Counted from the stretch's first letter, positions 1 through 15,579 are shown. The stretch is 51,386 nucleotides of DNA from Phellopilus nigrolimitatus (GCA_021029095.1 JAJOHG010000180.1:1-51386); one strand, 5' to 3'. The notes: a model not told the origin generated them from the letters alone. Numbers and translations: made by a program.

Positions 1-750
1 AAAGTGCTTTAATCTGCGCCACGTCAGACATCAAAATAACATTCTCATACTTTTGAGAACTCACACGAGATGCCCGCCCTTCGCGTCCCCTTCATATTCT
101 TCGGCCCTAAGGTGCCGTGCCGCAAAACTATACACCGCCTGGCAGATCTCGAGCCCAGCCGCAGTATCGTGCGTCTTGTTCCCGGACATGTTCGGCGCGA
201 TGTCGGAGAGAATGAGTCTGCCTTTGTGTCCGCAGTCGGGAGCAACGATGCGACAAGCGCGGCACCCCGCGAGGAAGTCCTGCCGCCGTGCGCACGCCCC
301 GCAGCGGCGCAATGGGCAGCATATCGAGCGCGATGATCGTCTTCCCACCCCTCTTCCCTCGCCCCCTTCCGGGGACGTCTCGGGAAGCCCTGCAGTCCAC
401 GCGCTCTCGGGGGCGTGCGCGAGGATGGCCTCGACAGCGTCCCCGCTCGAGCCGGGCGCACGCAGCGCGGGGGGCGGCGGTGGGCGGGACACGCCAAGCG
501 CGTTCGCGAGCACCTGGCTCCATCCGCCCGGGGCAAGCGCCGAGATCGATCGCGACACGGGTCTTCTCGCGACCAAAGAGGTTGTACTGCGCGTTGAGCT
601 GTAGGAGCTTATACGCGGGAGCGTGGCGCGGAACTGCGTGTGCGTGTCCGCGCCTGCGCTCTGCGCGCGGGCCTTGACGTACGGATCGCGCGCGTGCGTG
701 AGAGCCACTGCTTCGAGGAACCCGACTTGGAGAGAGAGCGGACGAAGGGC
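1..750 (-). pseudogene. MRM2: MRM2/FtsJ-type rRNA 2'-O-methyltransferase, partial and frameshifted
   Basis: The minus strand carries the ordered motifs of the FtsJ/RrmJ family (mitochondrial 21S rRNA uridine 2'-O-methyltransferase Mrm2): SSKQWLSR, DPYVKARA, YKLLQLNAQY, the SAM-binding DLGACPG/GWSQVLAN, IALDMLPIAPLRGV, and LILSDIAPNMSGNKTHD. They do not share one frame: I count about five one-base frame switches between 750 and 200, for example a CCCGGG where CCCGG is needed before GWSQ (about 540). A normal 51-nt intron (64-14) joins GGHLV to LKHF, so the gene continues past the left edge. The lesions fit a decayed gene or indel errors in GC-rich sequence. Family assignment is firm; functional status is not. 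Confidence 0.75.
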
Positions 751-1286
751 GCATGTCGTAGCTAGAGCCTAGAGGAGGAAAATCGAATGGAAAAGAAAAT
801 ATATCTTGATTTCGGCTTTCCGCGCCGAGTCACGTGGTTGTGACTTCGCGCACTGATTTCTTGCGCTACATTCTTCTTATTAATCCTATACAGTAACCAC
901 TCTTGAGTAAGGCATTTATTTTCTTGAATACATGTACCTCCACCGCTACATACATGACCAAGCTTGAAGCAGGCTCTCAAATCGCTTGTCTCCACACTGC
1001 AGCGCCGAATATTTCATCGTCCAGAAGATGGAGCTCTGGCTTCTCATTGAAGACAAAGAAGAGCCCAAACGTAACTTGCTGAAGGAGGAGAGTCTTCGAA
1101 GACGGAAAGTAAGATGAGGCTACCGAGGTGTAACTTCAAGCTGTTTCAATCCGTCTAGCAGCTCTGCTATTATTATTTCAATGCGCACATTAATTCTTGA
1201 ATAATTCATGACGTTCTGCCGCCTCGACTTAAAATGAATATTGTATCAAGATATGCCATATTCACGCAATGCAAAACATTTCATGT
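751..1286. other. Intergenic, no gene seen
   Basis: AT-richer sequence between two damaged genes. I see no reading frame with family-like features, no tRNA and no clear repeat. It should hold the promoter side of the MRM2-like gene and the 3' flank of the hydrolase pseudogene. Confidence 0.4.
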
Positions 1287-2152
1287 TCATAGGTTCAAGC
1301 TTCGAAACCATTTTGCCAGCTCGACGTTCACGTCCTCCGGATCAGCGAACATAACCCAGCGATCCGTGTCGAAGTCGACCACGGTCAACTTACTGGCAAA
1401 CTCGGCTGTCGCAGCCTTGTTCTGTACAGCTGGGACCGGCGGGTCTTTGAGCGCAGCGCCGAAGAACGCAGACTTGTTGACGACGGTGTTACTTTCTGGA
1501 ATTTCTTAACACAGTTAAGCACATCTCATGAGCGTTTGGACGGGGAAGCAAAAATGTAAACTGGAATGCTTGCCAGCGTCGTCCTTCGGTGTATGGTTCT
1601 GTAAAAAAGCCTTGTACTAGCATAGCGGAGCGGAGAGACCGCCCCCTTTCAAGACGGATTCTTTCCACTTAGCTCCAAGCTATGGCAGGAGGTGAAAAGC
1701 CAAGAAAATTTTCAAGAGGCAGTGGAGAGTTCTTGCTTCATCGGATATGTACGGAGCAATTTCCGTCGTTCCTGTCAAACAGAAGCCATTTCTCCAGAGC
1801 ATCTTCGACGCAAAGGTTGTCGCGCGCAATGTTTGGATCTTCACCAAACGCTACCGTGTAGAATGAGTCGAACTGCGAAGCAAAAGCAAACAGGCGCGTC
1901 AACCTATCGTCCATAACATCAATGCAGATACTGCGTCGGCTTGTAAGTGCCCCCGCACCCCAGGATGTCGGGAACGAGGAGTCCGTATCCATCTTTCTTG
2001 AAGAACTCGACGACAGATAGCCAGTCGGGGGACGTCTACGGGAAGCTATGTAGAAGGAGGAGGGTGGGCTTGCTGTCCACGGGGGCAGAGATATAGTAGC
2101 GGTACGTGTAGTTGCGGCTGTTCTTGAGGTCCTTGTAAGCGCTGGGATCCAT
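1287..2152 (-). pseudogene. Alpha/beta-hydrolase (epoxide hydrolase-like) pseudogene
   Basis: From the ATG at 2152 the minus strand reads as a fungal epoxide-hydrolase-like protein: MDPSAYKDLKNSRNYTYRYY, then PTLLLLHSFP followed by an in-frame TAG where relatives have HGFPSTSPDW, then LSVVEFFKKDGYGLLVPDIL and GCGGTYKPT. The nucleophile elbow (Gly-His-Asp-Trp-Gly type) that should follow is missing. Sequence resumes in the lid region (VAFGEDPNIARDNLC, VEDALEKW). A second nonsense codon replaces Trp in GLSAPLC-W-YK near 1620. The C-terminal part (FFGAALKDPPVPA, DRWVMFADPEDVN) is clean to TGA at 1287. Two stops plus loss of the catalytic segment make it dead. The native substrate is unknown. Confidence 0.8.
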
Positions 2153-3971
2153 ATCGCAAGGGGAGATACCAAATACGCTACGACGCAGACTCTGATGCTG
2201 TTCTTATACCCCAAGTTCCTCGACTCATCGCCTGATTGAAATCACTTCTTTGAAGTCGTACGTACAAGTAGCTAGCACAACGCCTAATAGGCTCATAGAA
2301 ATGCCACATCGCCGACTTTGAGAATCGCTGTGCAACTCAAGTGTGCTCAAAACGGTTGCTTCTAGAGAGCAATGAGCGCCGACACGCTCCAAATCGTTTG
2401 CCGGGTCTCGTGGCAGGACTGTTGGTAACTTGTGTAATGACGATTCGGAAACTCCCTGCGTGAGCGCGCACGGGTCGGAGAAAAGCTCACACGTGCAAAC
2501 AGATCGACGACGCGTGGTCCGGTGGCGTCTCTAGAAGAGGCCACATCTCCATGTCTGGCATACATATCCAAGTCACATCAACTTTCATTGCATTATAAGA
2601 TTTTCAAATATGATAAACGGCTTGCTTGCGTACAGTCATTCCGTTCTCGAGTCTTGACAGAAGAAAGTATCGACTTCTGATGCCTATGGCTCTGACACCT
2701 ATGACCTTTTGTGGAGATTCTTCAACTCGTGCAATCGCTGTGAACTACAGTCAGCCCAGCTGCACTGAAGCGCCTCCGGCAGTTTTATTTGTTCAAGATT
2801 GCAAGAGGAGTGTATACGGCAGTCGGAACATTCTCCTGCTTCTGGCGTCTGTATCTTTTGCCTGACCCAAGCCGATTTTCAGAGCGCTCTCCCGATAATT
2901 CCCGTAACCCAGGCGAACTCGGCTCAGAGAACCAGACATGATTCACCGTTTCAGAGATGCGGGGAGGATAGCTTGCGCCGTTGGGCATTCCTGCTGGTCA
3001 GCTGGACCGTACAACAGTAAATATGGGTATTGCTTAGACCCGAGAAGCAGGAGTGGATCAGACAATACATCCCTGTTCTTGCATGTTTTCGTGCCCTTCT
3101 GTACTTGCCTTCCACGGTCTCCGTATACACTGTCCGTTGACTTGTATATCGAAACTTATCTCTTTGTGTTGCTTTTACTAGCGATCGGTATTTGCGACAC
3201 TGGTCATAAATCAATGAATAACGAGGATGACTTCACTCGATAGTTTTAACTTGGAGCCATGGTGCAATCCTGCAAGGCATGTACATGTACGTTGAAGGCG
3301 CCGTTTCTTCCGAAATGTTACGATTGGCTGCGCTAATATATAAGTGGACGAAATGCGCTTCCTCCCATTGTAACTGGCTATGAATAGCCTGAAGTGGTGT
3401 TTCGAGAAGAATCCGGGTTAAAGGGGGTTTGTGTTACTCAAAGTTGCGCAAGTGGATAAGCTAAAACACACGCGCACCTTGTCCAACGTTTCGGGCTAAA
3501 GTCCGATAGATCTTTTGAAGCAAAAGGAAAAACGGTCTGGATTTTACTGGTCGGAAGCTCAACGAACGAAGAGCGATCCCGCGATATCGAAGTCTAATGA
3601 CGATGGCTCGAAGACGATGGCTCGACGGGAAGGATCGGGTACGGAGAAGAAATGCCAGTGATAAGTGCATTGTCAATGTACAAAAATGAGTGAATGCTAG
3701 ACGGGCGCATACGTATACAGATTACGATGGGTATGTCAGAAGTTGAATACAATATCGCAGTGTATGCAAGAAACGATGGCGAAGAATCAGAACCCGGGTC
3801 GACTCGGAAGTAATGTGCGAGGCCATAATAGCCAAGTGGTCCGATGAAGCGACTGCGTGGAAAAGCAGGACATCGGTGGTGAAGCATGAGGCTCGTGAGG
3901 TCGTCAGGGGCTAAGTGATTCAGAAGGACATTAAGCAGGCAGCCGAAAAGCATTTGGCGTCATCCATTACT
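2153..3971. other. Intergenic, no gene seen
   Basis: A 1.8-kb stretch with only short unrelated frames. The right-hand 350 bases are the 3' flank of the Rab gene. No convincing coding, RNA or repeat signal was found. Confidence 0.4.
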
Positions 3972-4924
3972 CTAGCACGCACATCCTCCCGCTTCGTCGC
4001 CGATTTCTCCCGGCATGCTCTGGCTATCATTCCTGCTGCGACCTTGGGCACCACCGAGGACGACCTTGCGATCGGGCGTAACACTGCTGACGGGAGCCCA
4101 AAGCTCCGGTGTATCGAGAATGCGCGTAACGACGTCCGTGAAAGCTTCTCGTACACCAACATCAGTCTTTGCGGACGCCTCGACGAAAAGCGATCCCATG
4201 CGCTCAGCAAAGGCGGCGCCTTCGGTTGTGGAGACTTGCCGCGAGAATTCCTAAGAAGTTGTCTTAGAGAAAGAGAAAAAGAGGAAGAAGGAAAGGTGAA
4301 AAGGCACACCTTGTCCACTTTGTTTCCGACGACAATCTTGACGACGGAGCTGGAGACGTACGTTTCAAGTTCGGAGTACCACCGGGGGAGCGCATCGAAT
4401 GACTCGCGGTTCGCAACATCGTATACTGCGTGCTGCGTATGAAACACTGACCTTTTTGAGGAAGGTGTGAATGAGGACTGACCTAATATTATGCCTTGAG
4501 CACCGCGATAGTACGAGGAAGTGATGGTTCGAAAGCGTTCCTGTCCCGCCGTGTCCTGCATTCATTCGTTTGTTCACCCCTTTAGTTTCAACGCCATAAC
4601 TATAGTACATATCGGTTCGCGCACCCATATACTCAATTTGACCTTCTTTCCCTGAACATCCATTTTATGGACGCGGAAGTCGACTCCGATAGTCGCGCTG
4701 GCTTCATCCTCAGGGAGCCATTGCTGATCGGAGAAGCGAAGGAGGAGGCTGCTCTTTCCAACACTCGAGTTTCCAATAAGGAGCAACTTGACGTTTATGG
4801 GCGATGAATTTTCAGTGCTCTTTGCGGTTGGCGTTGGCGGCATGTCTAGGTTGCTGTCTAGTCCAGCTCTATCGGTCGTCGGCGTCGAGCGTGGTGTTGG
4901 TGGCCGGCGAGACTCGAGAGGCAC
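3972..4924 (-). CDS. Rab18-like small GTPase
   Basis: Four exons (4924-4625, 4555-4483, 4425-4310, 4250-3972) give 255 aa in frame. The G motifs are all present: P-loop GNSSVGKSS (about residue 52), effector Thr in [22 protein letters not shown] and the SAK motif in EASAKT. The protein ends in GGCAC, a Cys-X-Cys double geranylgeranylation site expected for a Rab. The [17 protein letters not shown] segment and the overall pattern fit Rab18-type GTPases (lipid droplet/ER traffic). The start at 4924 gives an N-terminal extension of about 40 residues before the G domain; the ATG at residue 28 (MPPTPTAK) is an alternative. Introns are 57-69 nt. It is intact and probably housekeeping. Confidence 0.9.
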
Positions 4925-5764
4925 GCCGCACGCGTGCCCAGTTACGTCATGTGTACATTGGCGAATTGACGTACGCGTTTATTACATAACATGTGTTTCT
5001 CCTCGAACTCGGAGTCGGTCATTTTCCTCGACGAAATACGCGCAGTGCTGGCTGAGCTTGGCAAACTCTCCTAGTCGCAGCCCAATCATCACAGCTGCTT
5101 TTTCTCAGAGGTTCCGAGCTTGTAATTCTACTATCAGGCTATTTGTGCCGGAAGCTTTCAGATCGCACGAAGGGCGGCACGTCGACTTCTGCTTCCCAGC
5201 TCATACGGCCCTGTAATGTTCATATCCTGCTTTTGTTGTTTGATCTGTCCTACTATACTGAGTAACCACGCACCAACTCGGGCCTTGTGATCCGTGCTTT
5301 ACGACCTCTGTGCACTCATTAAACCGCGTTGGTGCAACAGTGACTTCGGCGACTTTAAATACTTGAGTCTTGTCCCGTCTCGAACGACTTAGCTAAAACT
5401 ACGAACGATCCGAACCAATCCGAACAGCATCCCCGACAGTATCTATTCTTTCTTCTGATGTCTTCTTCATCCCATGCCCTCCGCATAGCACCGATGCTAA
5501 TGGCAGCGCTGAAAAATTGCTTGCCGAAGTTGCGAAGTCGAGAACGACCGCAATTATATCCTCTATTCACTCGGTCGTGGGCATACGGCTGCGATTGCGG
5601 TCTAGTCTACTCAATGCCAACATGGTCTATACTCGCTCTACATCCGTTCTAGCATTGAATGAGATTCAGGAATGGCGTGACGTCGGTGAAAGTATAAAAT
5701 GTGTCGGGAAGATAGATATCGCACACTGGTACTCATCGAGCACAACAAACATCACAGTCCAGCA
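4925..5764. promoter_or_regulatory. Upstream region of MET17 copy 1 with TATA box and CRE-like site
   Basis: This gap separates two genes pointing outward. Close to the right gene there is a TATAAAA at 5693-5699, about 70 bp before the ATG at 5765, and a TGACGTC at 5678-5684 of the kind bound by fungal bZIP factors. Sulfur genes in fungi are commonly under bZIP control; that this site is used is inference. Confidence 0.5.
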
Positions 5765-7475
<1,711 letters not shown>

Positions 7476-7791
7476 TATGATTAGATGGGAGGTTTGTTTT
7501 CTTTTGATTGGAATTCCCGCATGTACAATATCGGAAGTGGACTTGGATACACATATAGTGATCGTTTGTCAGCATGACCTTTGAGATCTGATTAAGCATA
7601 GTATAGCCCTCTATTCGAATGGACCCTGCTGAAACTCGTAGATCAACATGAAATTTGGTATTTTGTTTGGATCATATCAATGAATGAAAGGTGAAAAGGT
7701 ACAATTGTAATTGATCCATACAGACGATAGTAAGTAGTTACATAAACAGTACATCTTGGTGTCGATCGCTTGCGACATAACAGCTGAATAT
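7476..7791. other. Shared 3' region of the convergent MET17 pair
   Basis: These 316 bases hold both 3' ends of the tail-to-tail paralogues. AT-rich, with no reading frame of interest. Confidence 0.6.
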
Positions 7792-9519
<1,728 letters not shown>

Positions 9520-9572
9520 CGTGCTGGTTGCCGAGTGGGTTATGGACCTACGTTCGTGCAACTAGTCCTTGA

Positions 9573-9579
9573 TTTTATA
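9573..9579 (-). promoter_or_regulatory. TATA box of MET17 copy 2
   Basis: TATAAAA on the minus strand about 55 bp upstream of the ATG at 9519, a distance similar to that in copy 1. Confidence 0.55.
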
Positions 9580-9979
9580 CCTCGGCTGTAGACTGATTTC
9601 GAGCATTTCGCAACTAAGCACGCCATCACCTGTAAATTGAATCGCATTCGCATGACCACATGGCAAGAGTCGAGCGACCTGATAGGATGCGGAATGGACA
9701 GGAAGATAGAAGACAGGACCTCGCCGGATCTTTGAATGTTGGGAGTGTGATATACAACGGGAGGAGGAGCTTGAGACACCTTAAGACCATGCTTTACGTA
9801 CGCAAAATCGAGGCCATCAACGTGACACATCTCGCCACGATAGCATGCCAAAGATCGACGAGTGGCTCAAGACATGAAATCGGAAGTACACATACAGACT
9901 TCAGGAAACTCGCTTAACAAATTGCGATAAAATACGTACACCTTAAATATTCGGTGACACACGAACAACCTCTGGCTAC

Positions 9980-11965
9980 TTACGCTAGACCAGATAAGTC
10001 TAAATCTAACACCTGCAAGCTCGTTCCATTAACCAAAAACAGACTGAGGACACCATCCCCGTCTTCCCCATTCCCATTTACGAGTCTATACCGGTCAAAA
10101 AGCGGCTCTGCGCTGCATCCCGAAGGCGCCTCCCACACGACCGTCCAGTCCCTGAAGTGCTGCTGCGCGTGACTCGCGAGGATGCTAAGTGCAGACGAAT
10201 TCGGTGCATTGGACGGTAGGACCGCGAATAGAGCGGAGTTGTGCGAGAGTATTTTTCCGCGCTTGCCTGTAACGGTCGGTGTGTTTGTGATGTTGTTCAC
10301 GCTCTTGATATCCAGTGGGAATGGCGTGCGTGTCCAATGGCCGATAGTACTGCGCCAGTAGTGGTACCATTGCTCGGTCCCAGTAGTGTTCTCCCGGTTG
10401 AGAACGTGTAGGCGGCCCGCACTATCAACAGTTTGCGCTTCTTGGTTAAGAATTCCCCTTAACGAGAGATTTGTAGAAAATCCGAGATGCCATGACTTCA
10501 CTAAATACTGCATCACACGCACCCGTATTTCGGGATGCTGAAAACTGTTATGCCCGCCGTTGACGGAAGGATAGGCCACTGTGCTGACATGTTGGCGACT
10601 GTCTGATTCCAATTGTTCTGCCAGGTCCGGCCAAGATCGTAGCTGAGAGCATAATCCATGTCGTGATTCTGCACGATGAGGGTGGAGTTTCAGATATTCG
10701 GCGGGAAAAAATGAACAAGATAAATGAGCACGTTTTCTGGTCCATTCGGACCTGCCTCGACTGCTACGTCTTGCCCTGTGTCGTTAACATAATCGCGATA
10801 TGTCCTAAGCAGACGAGAGCATAAGGATTGCGATCTCTACAGTTACGACTTCGAACTCCCATACCATGAGACATGCAAAGCACCCTGAGGGTCGAAGTCA
10901 AGTCCGTTGATGTACGCATTATCTAAGAGAAAAAAATCAAACAAAAGCCTAAGTAGTCAATAACAATACACTCACTATTCACGCCCTAAAAAGAAAGGTA
11001 TGACTTAACACTGTTAATTGAAACAATTGCCATGTAGTTCACACCTCAAGGTACCTGCCGACCTGAATCCATCCTTCATTCGGCGTATACGCGTATAGCC
11101 AATCGTCGCCAAGGCCCGAACGTCCAACACGCAGCTCGAACAACAGGTCTGCCGCTGAGCCTGACGCTACCTTCGCTGCAGATGAGAGCGACAAAAACCG
11201 AGGGTATGTTACGTTGACAAAATAGACAGACTTGTCCAGATTTTCAAGACCTGGAAGGTGGTCCTATTGTCGGAGAAATTGGTTTCGTTTTCTGGAGCCT
11301 TTGTCTATATTCTCACCAGTACTTCGCCAAAGATATCTGCAGACCAGGTGACATTCTTCGGACTCGTCGCAATCCCGGGCCGAGAGAAGCGATAATTCAG
11401 ACCATTGTCGTGCTGGTCAAAACCCAGATGAAGCGTGCCATCGGTATGCGAGATGCCAAGTGATATACTTTAATTATTCTCATAATTAATTCGGACAACG
11501 GGCGGGCTCGAAAATGAAAAGGCATACATGTCGTGCCCATCATCATCTGTCTGATTGTAGTCAGTCAAAACCAGTTTCTCCCAGGTCGCGTTAGATGAAG
11601 TCGATGAGGACAGGTCGCGTCGCGCGACGCTGACGTGCCGGATTGAAGTATTCGTCGAGGTACTCGCGTCATAATAAGCGGCATATTGGAATCCTTTTAT
11701 GCCGTCAGTAAAATGGACGCCTTTCGGATAAACGCCTGACTGTGGACACCGACTCACCGTTGAAAGTTACCAACGCATCTTGCTGAAAAGATTCGCCGTT
11801 CAGGCGGTTGATAGTCTGTGGATCTAGGCCAAGGAAAGAGGAACCTAGAATTTCAACTGTTCCAGCAGCAGCAGCAGCAGCAGCAGCAGCGAAGAAAGGT
11901 AGCGTAAAATGGATGAAGAACACAGAGAGGGTCTGAGCTCGAGCCCAGCTCGTTGAAGTCAACAT
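9980..11965 (-). CDS. Secreted BNR_4 sialidase-like repeat protein
   Basis: Nine exons (11965-11758, 11693-11528, 11467-11317, 11263-11045, 10985-10976, 10922-10865, 10804-10732, 10668-10523, 10457-9980) give 502 aa in frame. It opens with a signal-like segment ending in nine alanines, followed by SSFQQDALVTFNG-type sequence, LTDYNQTDDDGHD, ISLGISHTDGTLHLGFDQHD, YINGLDFDPQGALHVSW, GPNGPENNHDMDYA, and NQEAQTVDSAGRLHVLNREN. This order matches the fungal 'putative BNR-repeat neuraminidase' family (BNR_4), beta-propeller proteins of unproven substrate, probably carbohydrate-active. Exon 5 is only 10 nt. Another ATG at 11983 would add six residues. It is first of three same-strand secreted hydrolase-type genes. 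Confidence 0.85.
11863..11890. repeat. (CAG)9 trinucleotide repeat coding poly-alanine
   Basis: Nine CAG units on the plus strand read as GCT alanine codons on the minus strand, inside the signal peptide of the BNR_4 gene. Length change here would alter the signal peptide without shifting frame. Confidence 0.85.
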
Positions 11966-11983
11966 TTTCAACCAATGTCTCAT

Positions 11984-12683
11984 GTGATCGGACTGTTCGC
12001 TGCGCCGTCGCCTCATATTTATGCCTTTGGATGTTGGCAGGATAATATAGTCACGAGAACAAGAGGAAGCGTACATTTTTGCCGTCTGGCGTGCTCGTAG
12101 TGGTCGCAACTGACGAAGGCGGACCGCCTCGGTGGAACGCGTGACTGGGAACAATATAGATCTACCGGAGCCAATCGAACGACCGGCGCTGAGCAGCCTA
12201 ATGAGCGGGCCTCTATGCTGTCAATGCGACGACCCTCAACATAACTTCCTGTAACGCGACAATAGCATCCTCTAAAGGTTGTATCTGCTCTTCACATCCC
12301 AAGGCAGGATTCAACCCATAAGGTAATTGCCATGAATAATAATATGTCGAATGAAAGGACCCTTTTATGCCAGATCCTCACCATCTTTCATTGGGTCGAT
12401 GCGTCGGAAAGAAAATGCGGCAGTTTGAGTAAGATTCAAGATAAAAGTCGTGTGTTAGAGAGCAAAGTGAGCCATGACATTTGTTTTCATCACGTGGTTT
12501 CGCAACCAGCAAACACTCGCGGGGTCATTGTAGTCTAGATGAGGCATTGTTGAGGCATATATAAAATCAGCCAACATAATGCAAAGCATTCTAATGTACA
12601 AAGGCGTGCGGACGAAACCAATGAAGCCGTGTCTAATTGGATGCATTCAAGTAATTGGGAAATTCCTCGTCACCGTCCACAAA
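11984..12683. other. Intergenic between BNR_4 gene and fungalysin gene
   Basis: Holds the 3' flank of the fungalysin and the promoter of the BNR_4 gene. An AT-rich CATAAATATG near 12013-12025, about 50 bp before the BNR_4 start, could serve as TATA element. No further gene seen. Confidence 0.4.
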
Positions 12684-15511
12684 TCATATTGGCCATGAGA
12701 TAGGCGGCTCCCCGAGTTCCTCCTCCTGGCACGAAGTAGGGATGGCGAAGCCCTGCACGTACAGGCACGGGTGATCAGTTCAATATTATGCGAAAAACAA
12801 ACAATATCAACTTACGTCCGTGCGAATTCCTCCACCCCAGGGCGTGCGGCCATCGACGCGAGCATCGTGGCCTAGACCGCGATCTCCAAACCCGAGCCAG
12901 AGATCGCAGAAGTTCTCACCGCCCGTAAGTACCTCGTCTGCTTGAATGATTGCGTCGCGAGCATCGAAGAAGGATGGCATGCACTTCTGCAACTTCATGC
13001 CGTTGAGGACAAGCCTAGAGAAAACAAAATAACACTTAGTCAGCATCCAAAACTTATTTGACGTGGAGACGTACTGGACAATGAGCGAGTTGCCGTGCTT
13101 CGGGACCAGCGGCTTCTGCTTGCCTTGCGCATCGAACTCCGCCGGACGGTAGAAGTCACCCTCGGGGATCGTGCCATCCTCAAGAGGGGGTGGCGGGAAG
13201 AGCGAGTCGGAGTAGCCATGTTTCTCGATAAGGCGCTGGGCGACGACCCAGAGAATCTCCGCCCAGACCTCTCCGATAGCGTGTACACCCCAGTAACCAG
13301 GCTTGTCGAGCGTCTTGTAAGTCGACGGGTTGATTGTATTGTTCTGAATCCGACAAATTAACATAATTTCAAGGACATGAGATGATGAGATGAGAAACAT
13401 ACCAAGGAGTAGACGTAGTTACGGATACCCGTCGGGCGGTTCGCAGCCCATGCGCCCATAGCGTAGTCAGAGTAGGTGCTTGAGCTCCGGATAACGGTTG
13501 CCAAGAAGTCACCCCAGCCTTCTCCCATCCCTCCGCTCTCGCCCCAGCCGAGGCAGCCCGAGTTCGCTGGACCACCGGTAAGGCGTGTGCTCAGACCGTG
13601 GCTAAGCTCATGAATAACGATGCCCGCCTCAAGGTCGCCGTCACGGTACGGAGTCGCAGTGTTCCAGAGGTACATGCGGCAGCGCCCATTCTGGCCGTCA
13701 GGTGGCGTCATGAAGTTCGCATTGTTGTACCCGCTGCCATCCTGTGCGTTCGTGATCACAGCGTCTCCGCCACGCCCCCCACGACCGAAGTTGTCTTGTT
13801 GGAAGTTACCGGACTTCTCATCAAAACCGTAGCTATAGAAAGGTTAGTTTGGAAACTAAGACGAAGAAATCGGAAAACACACCGGTAGTAAAGATCATGG
13901 ACCAAGTTGGTGGTGTAGAAGAGCTGTGTGACGGTGGTATTGATGTACTTCTTTGCCTCCACAAGGGAGTCAGTGCTGTTTGTCACCTGCGGGTCGTACG
14001 TGTAATTGAAGTTCAAGCTCGGCCCGGCATCCGGGCGATAGTTGTCCTCCCAGTTATTGCGGCCCTCCCAGTTCTCATGCGCAAAGGCGTTGTTCCCCCA
14101 GGTCGTGGTGTAGTTGTTGATTGAACCCTTCTTAACCGAGCGGCCCGCGCTATTGGGATCGTTCTCCGCCGGGATCGAATGCCAGCCAAGCGGACTCGCG
14201 AGCTTGTCCGCTCCCTCTTTCTCGATCGTGCGGTTCCCGCACTCTGGGTCGTTAATGCCCCATCCAAAAACGTTGTACGTCGCCGGATCCGTAGATTTCT
14301 CCTTGAGCATCTCCGGCGTCGTAGCGTGGATCCCAGTTGCGTCGGGCGAGTCCGAAGAGTCGGACGCCCAATCAACAACCGACACGAGCTTATGCGGGTA
14401 ATGCGCCGTAACAGCTGCTTCATACCAGTTGTCTTGCATCTCGACTTCAAGCTAGAAATGATGGTTAATCAATTGTTTTACTAAATCAAGCACGCAACTG
14501 TACCTTCCAAACTAGTGTAAGTGCCGTCTTGTCACCGTCCGGAATTTGGACATACGCATGGTGCGCCTTAACCGGGTTGACTGTGTCGGGAACGTTGAAC
14601 AGCGTTTCGACGGTGCGCGAACCACTTTCAGGGTTAAACTCAGCCTCAAATGTCGAGGTTACGCCATTAAGATAATCATCGTAGCGTTGCAAAATGTCCT
14701 CCTGAAGAACAGAGTTCGGAGTCGCAGCCATCATGAAGACAAGAGCAGCATCGCGTGCAGAGCCAAGCTCGCCCAAGGAGCGCGAACTACCGCTTTGCAT
14801 ATCGCGTGACATAGCCGCGTTCGTCATGGCAGCGCTGTCGCAGTTTGTCGTATACAGCTGCTGTAGGCGCTTGGAAAGAGCACTCAAACGCTGAACCCCG
14901 CCCATAGGGACCTGACCATCAGGGTACAGAGCGAAAGCGTCCTCGAGACCGGCACTATGAATGACCGCACCAAGCTCCGAGCAGTGTGCTTCCCAGGGGG
15001 TGGGGAGACCTTGCTGCACGGAGGGGCTCGAGAAGCGCTCGGGTACAGACCCACGGTAGAACTAAGGACTCATTAACAGATCGAAAGGCGGGGCCCGAAA
15101 GAAGTCACTCACTGAATCACCATACGACAATACAACACCGTCCTTGACATTCACATTGATAAGGCCATCCGCAACTTCCAAGCCATTAATAACCTGACGG
15201 AAATAAACATGCGAGACGCCCGTGTTATCGTCCGTATAGGAGTCGTCGCGTATCTCAAACGAGCTCGAATCAGTGAGCTGGCCATCATTCGAGAGTAACG
15301 ATGCCACAAAAGCACTCGCGACCATCATGGGTTCATCCTTTACAAACTCAGCGCTGAAGCTCTGCGGGAACTGGTCGGGCGACGTCTTGAACACAGCATG
15401 GGGAAGCTCTGGCCCGAACCCAAGGGTCTTGCGCATGCGAGTAACGGGTGTGTGGGCAAATACACCCGCCACGGCGAGCGCAACGAGCGATGCGCTAAGT
15501 GGGATGCGCAT
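12684..15511 (-). CDS. Fungalysin, secreted M36 metallopeptidase
   Basis: Seven exons (15511-15113, 15061-14504, 14451-13883, 13832-13403, 13343-13075, 13014-12816, 12752-12684) encode 830 aa. It starts with a signal peptide ([14 protein letters not shown]), then an FTP-type propeptide region around residues 50-130 ([18 protein letters not shown]) and the peptidase domain with [20 protein letters not shown]. The zinc motif is [14 protein letters not shown], with the third ligand in [10 protein letters not shown]. These are the HEXXH and downstream Glu of M36 enzymes, which degrade extracellular proteins such as elastin, keratin and collagen. It is longer than the roughly 630-aa Aspergillus enzymes. 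All key residues are present, so it should be active after propeptide removal. A TATA box lies about 50 bp upstream. Confidence 0.93.
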
Positions 15512-15560
15512 GGTGGAAGGAGTGAGAGGCTAAAGACACTGGTGTTGGCTGAACCTCTCC

Positions 15561-15569
15561 TTTATATAG
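15561..15569 (-). promoter_or_regulatory. TATA box of the fungalysin gene
   Basis: TATATAAAG on the minus strand, about 50 bp upstream of the ATG at 15511. Confidence 0.6.
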
Positions 15570-15579
15570 GTATGAACGG

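Noticed and set aside
3594..3953. 119-aa minus-strand frame beyond the Rab gene
   Set aside because: It lies in the 3' flank just past the Rab stop, lacks any recognisable domain and starts in no good context.
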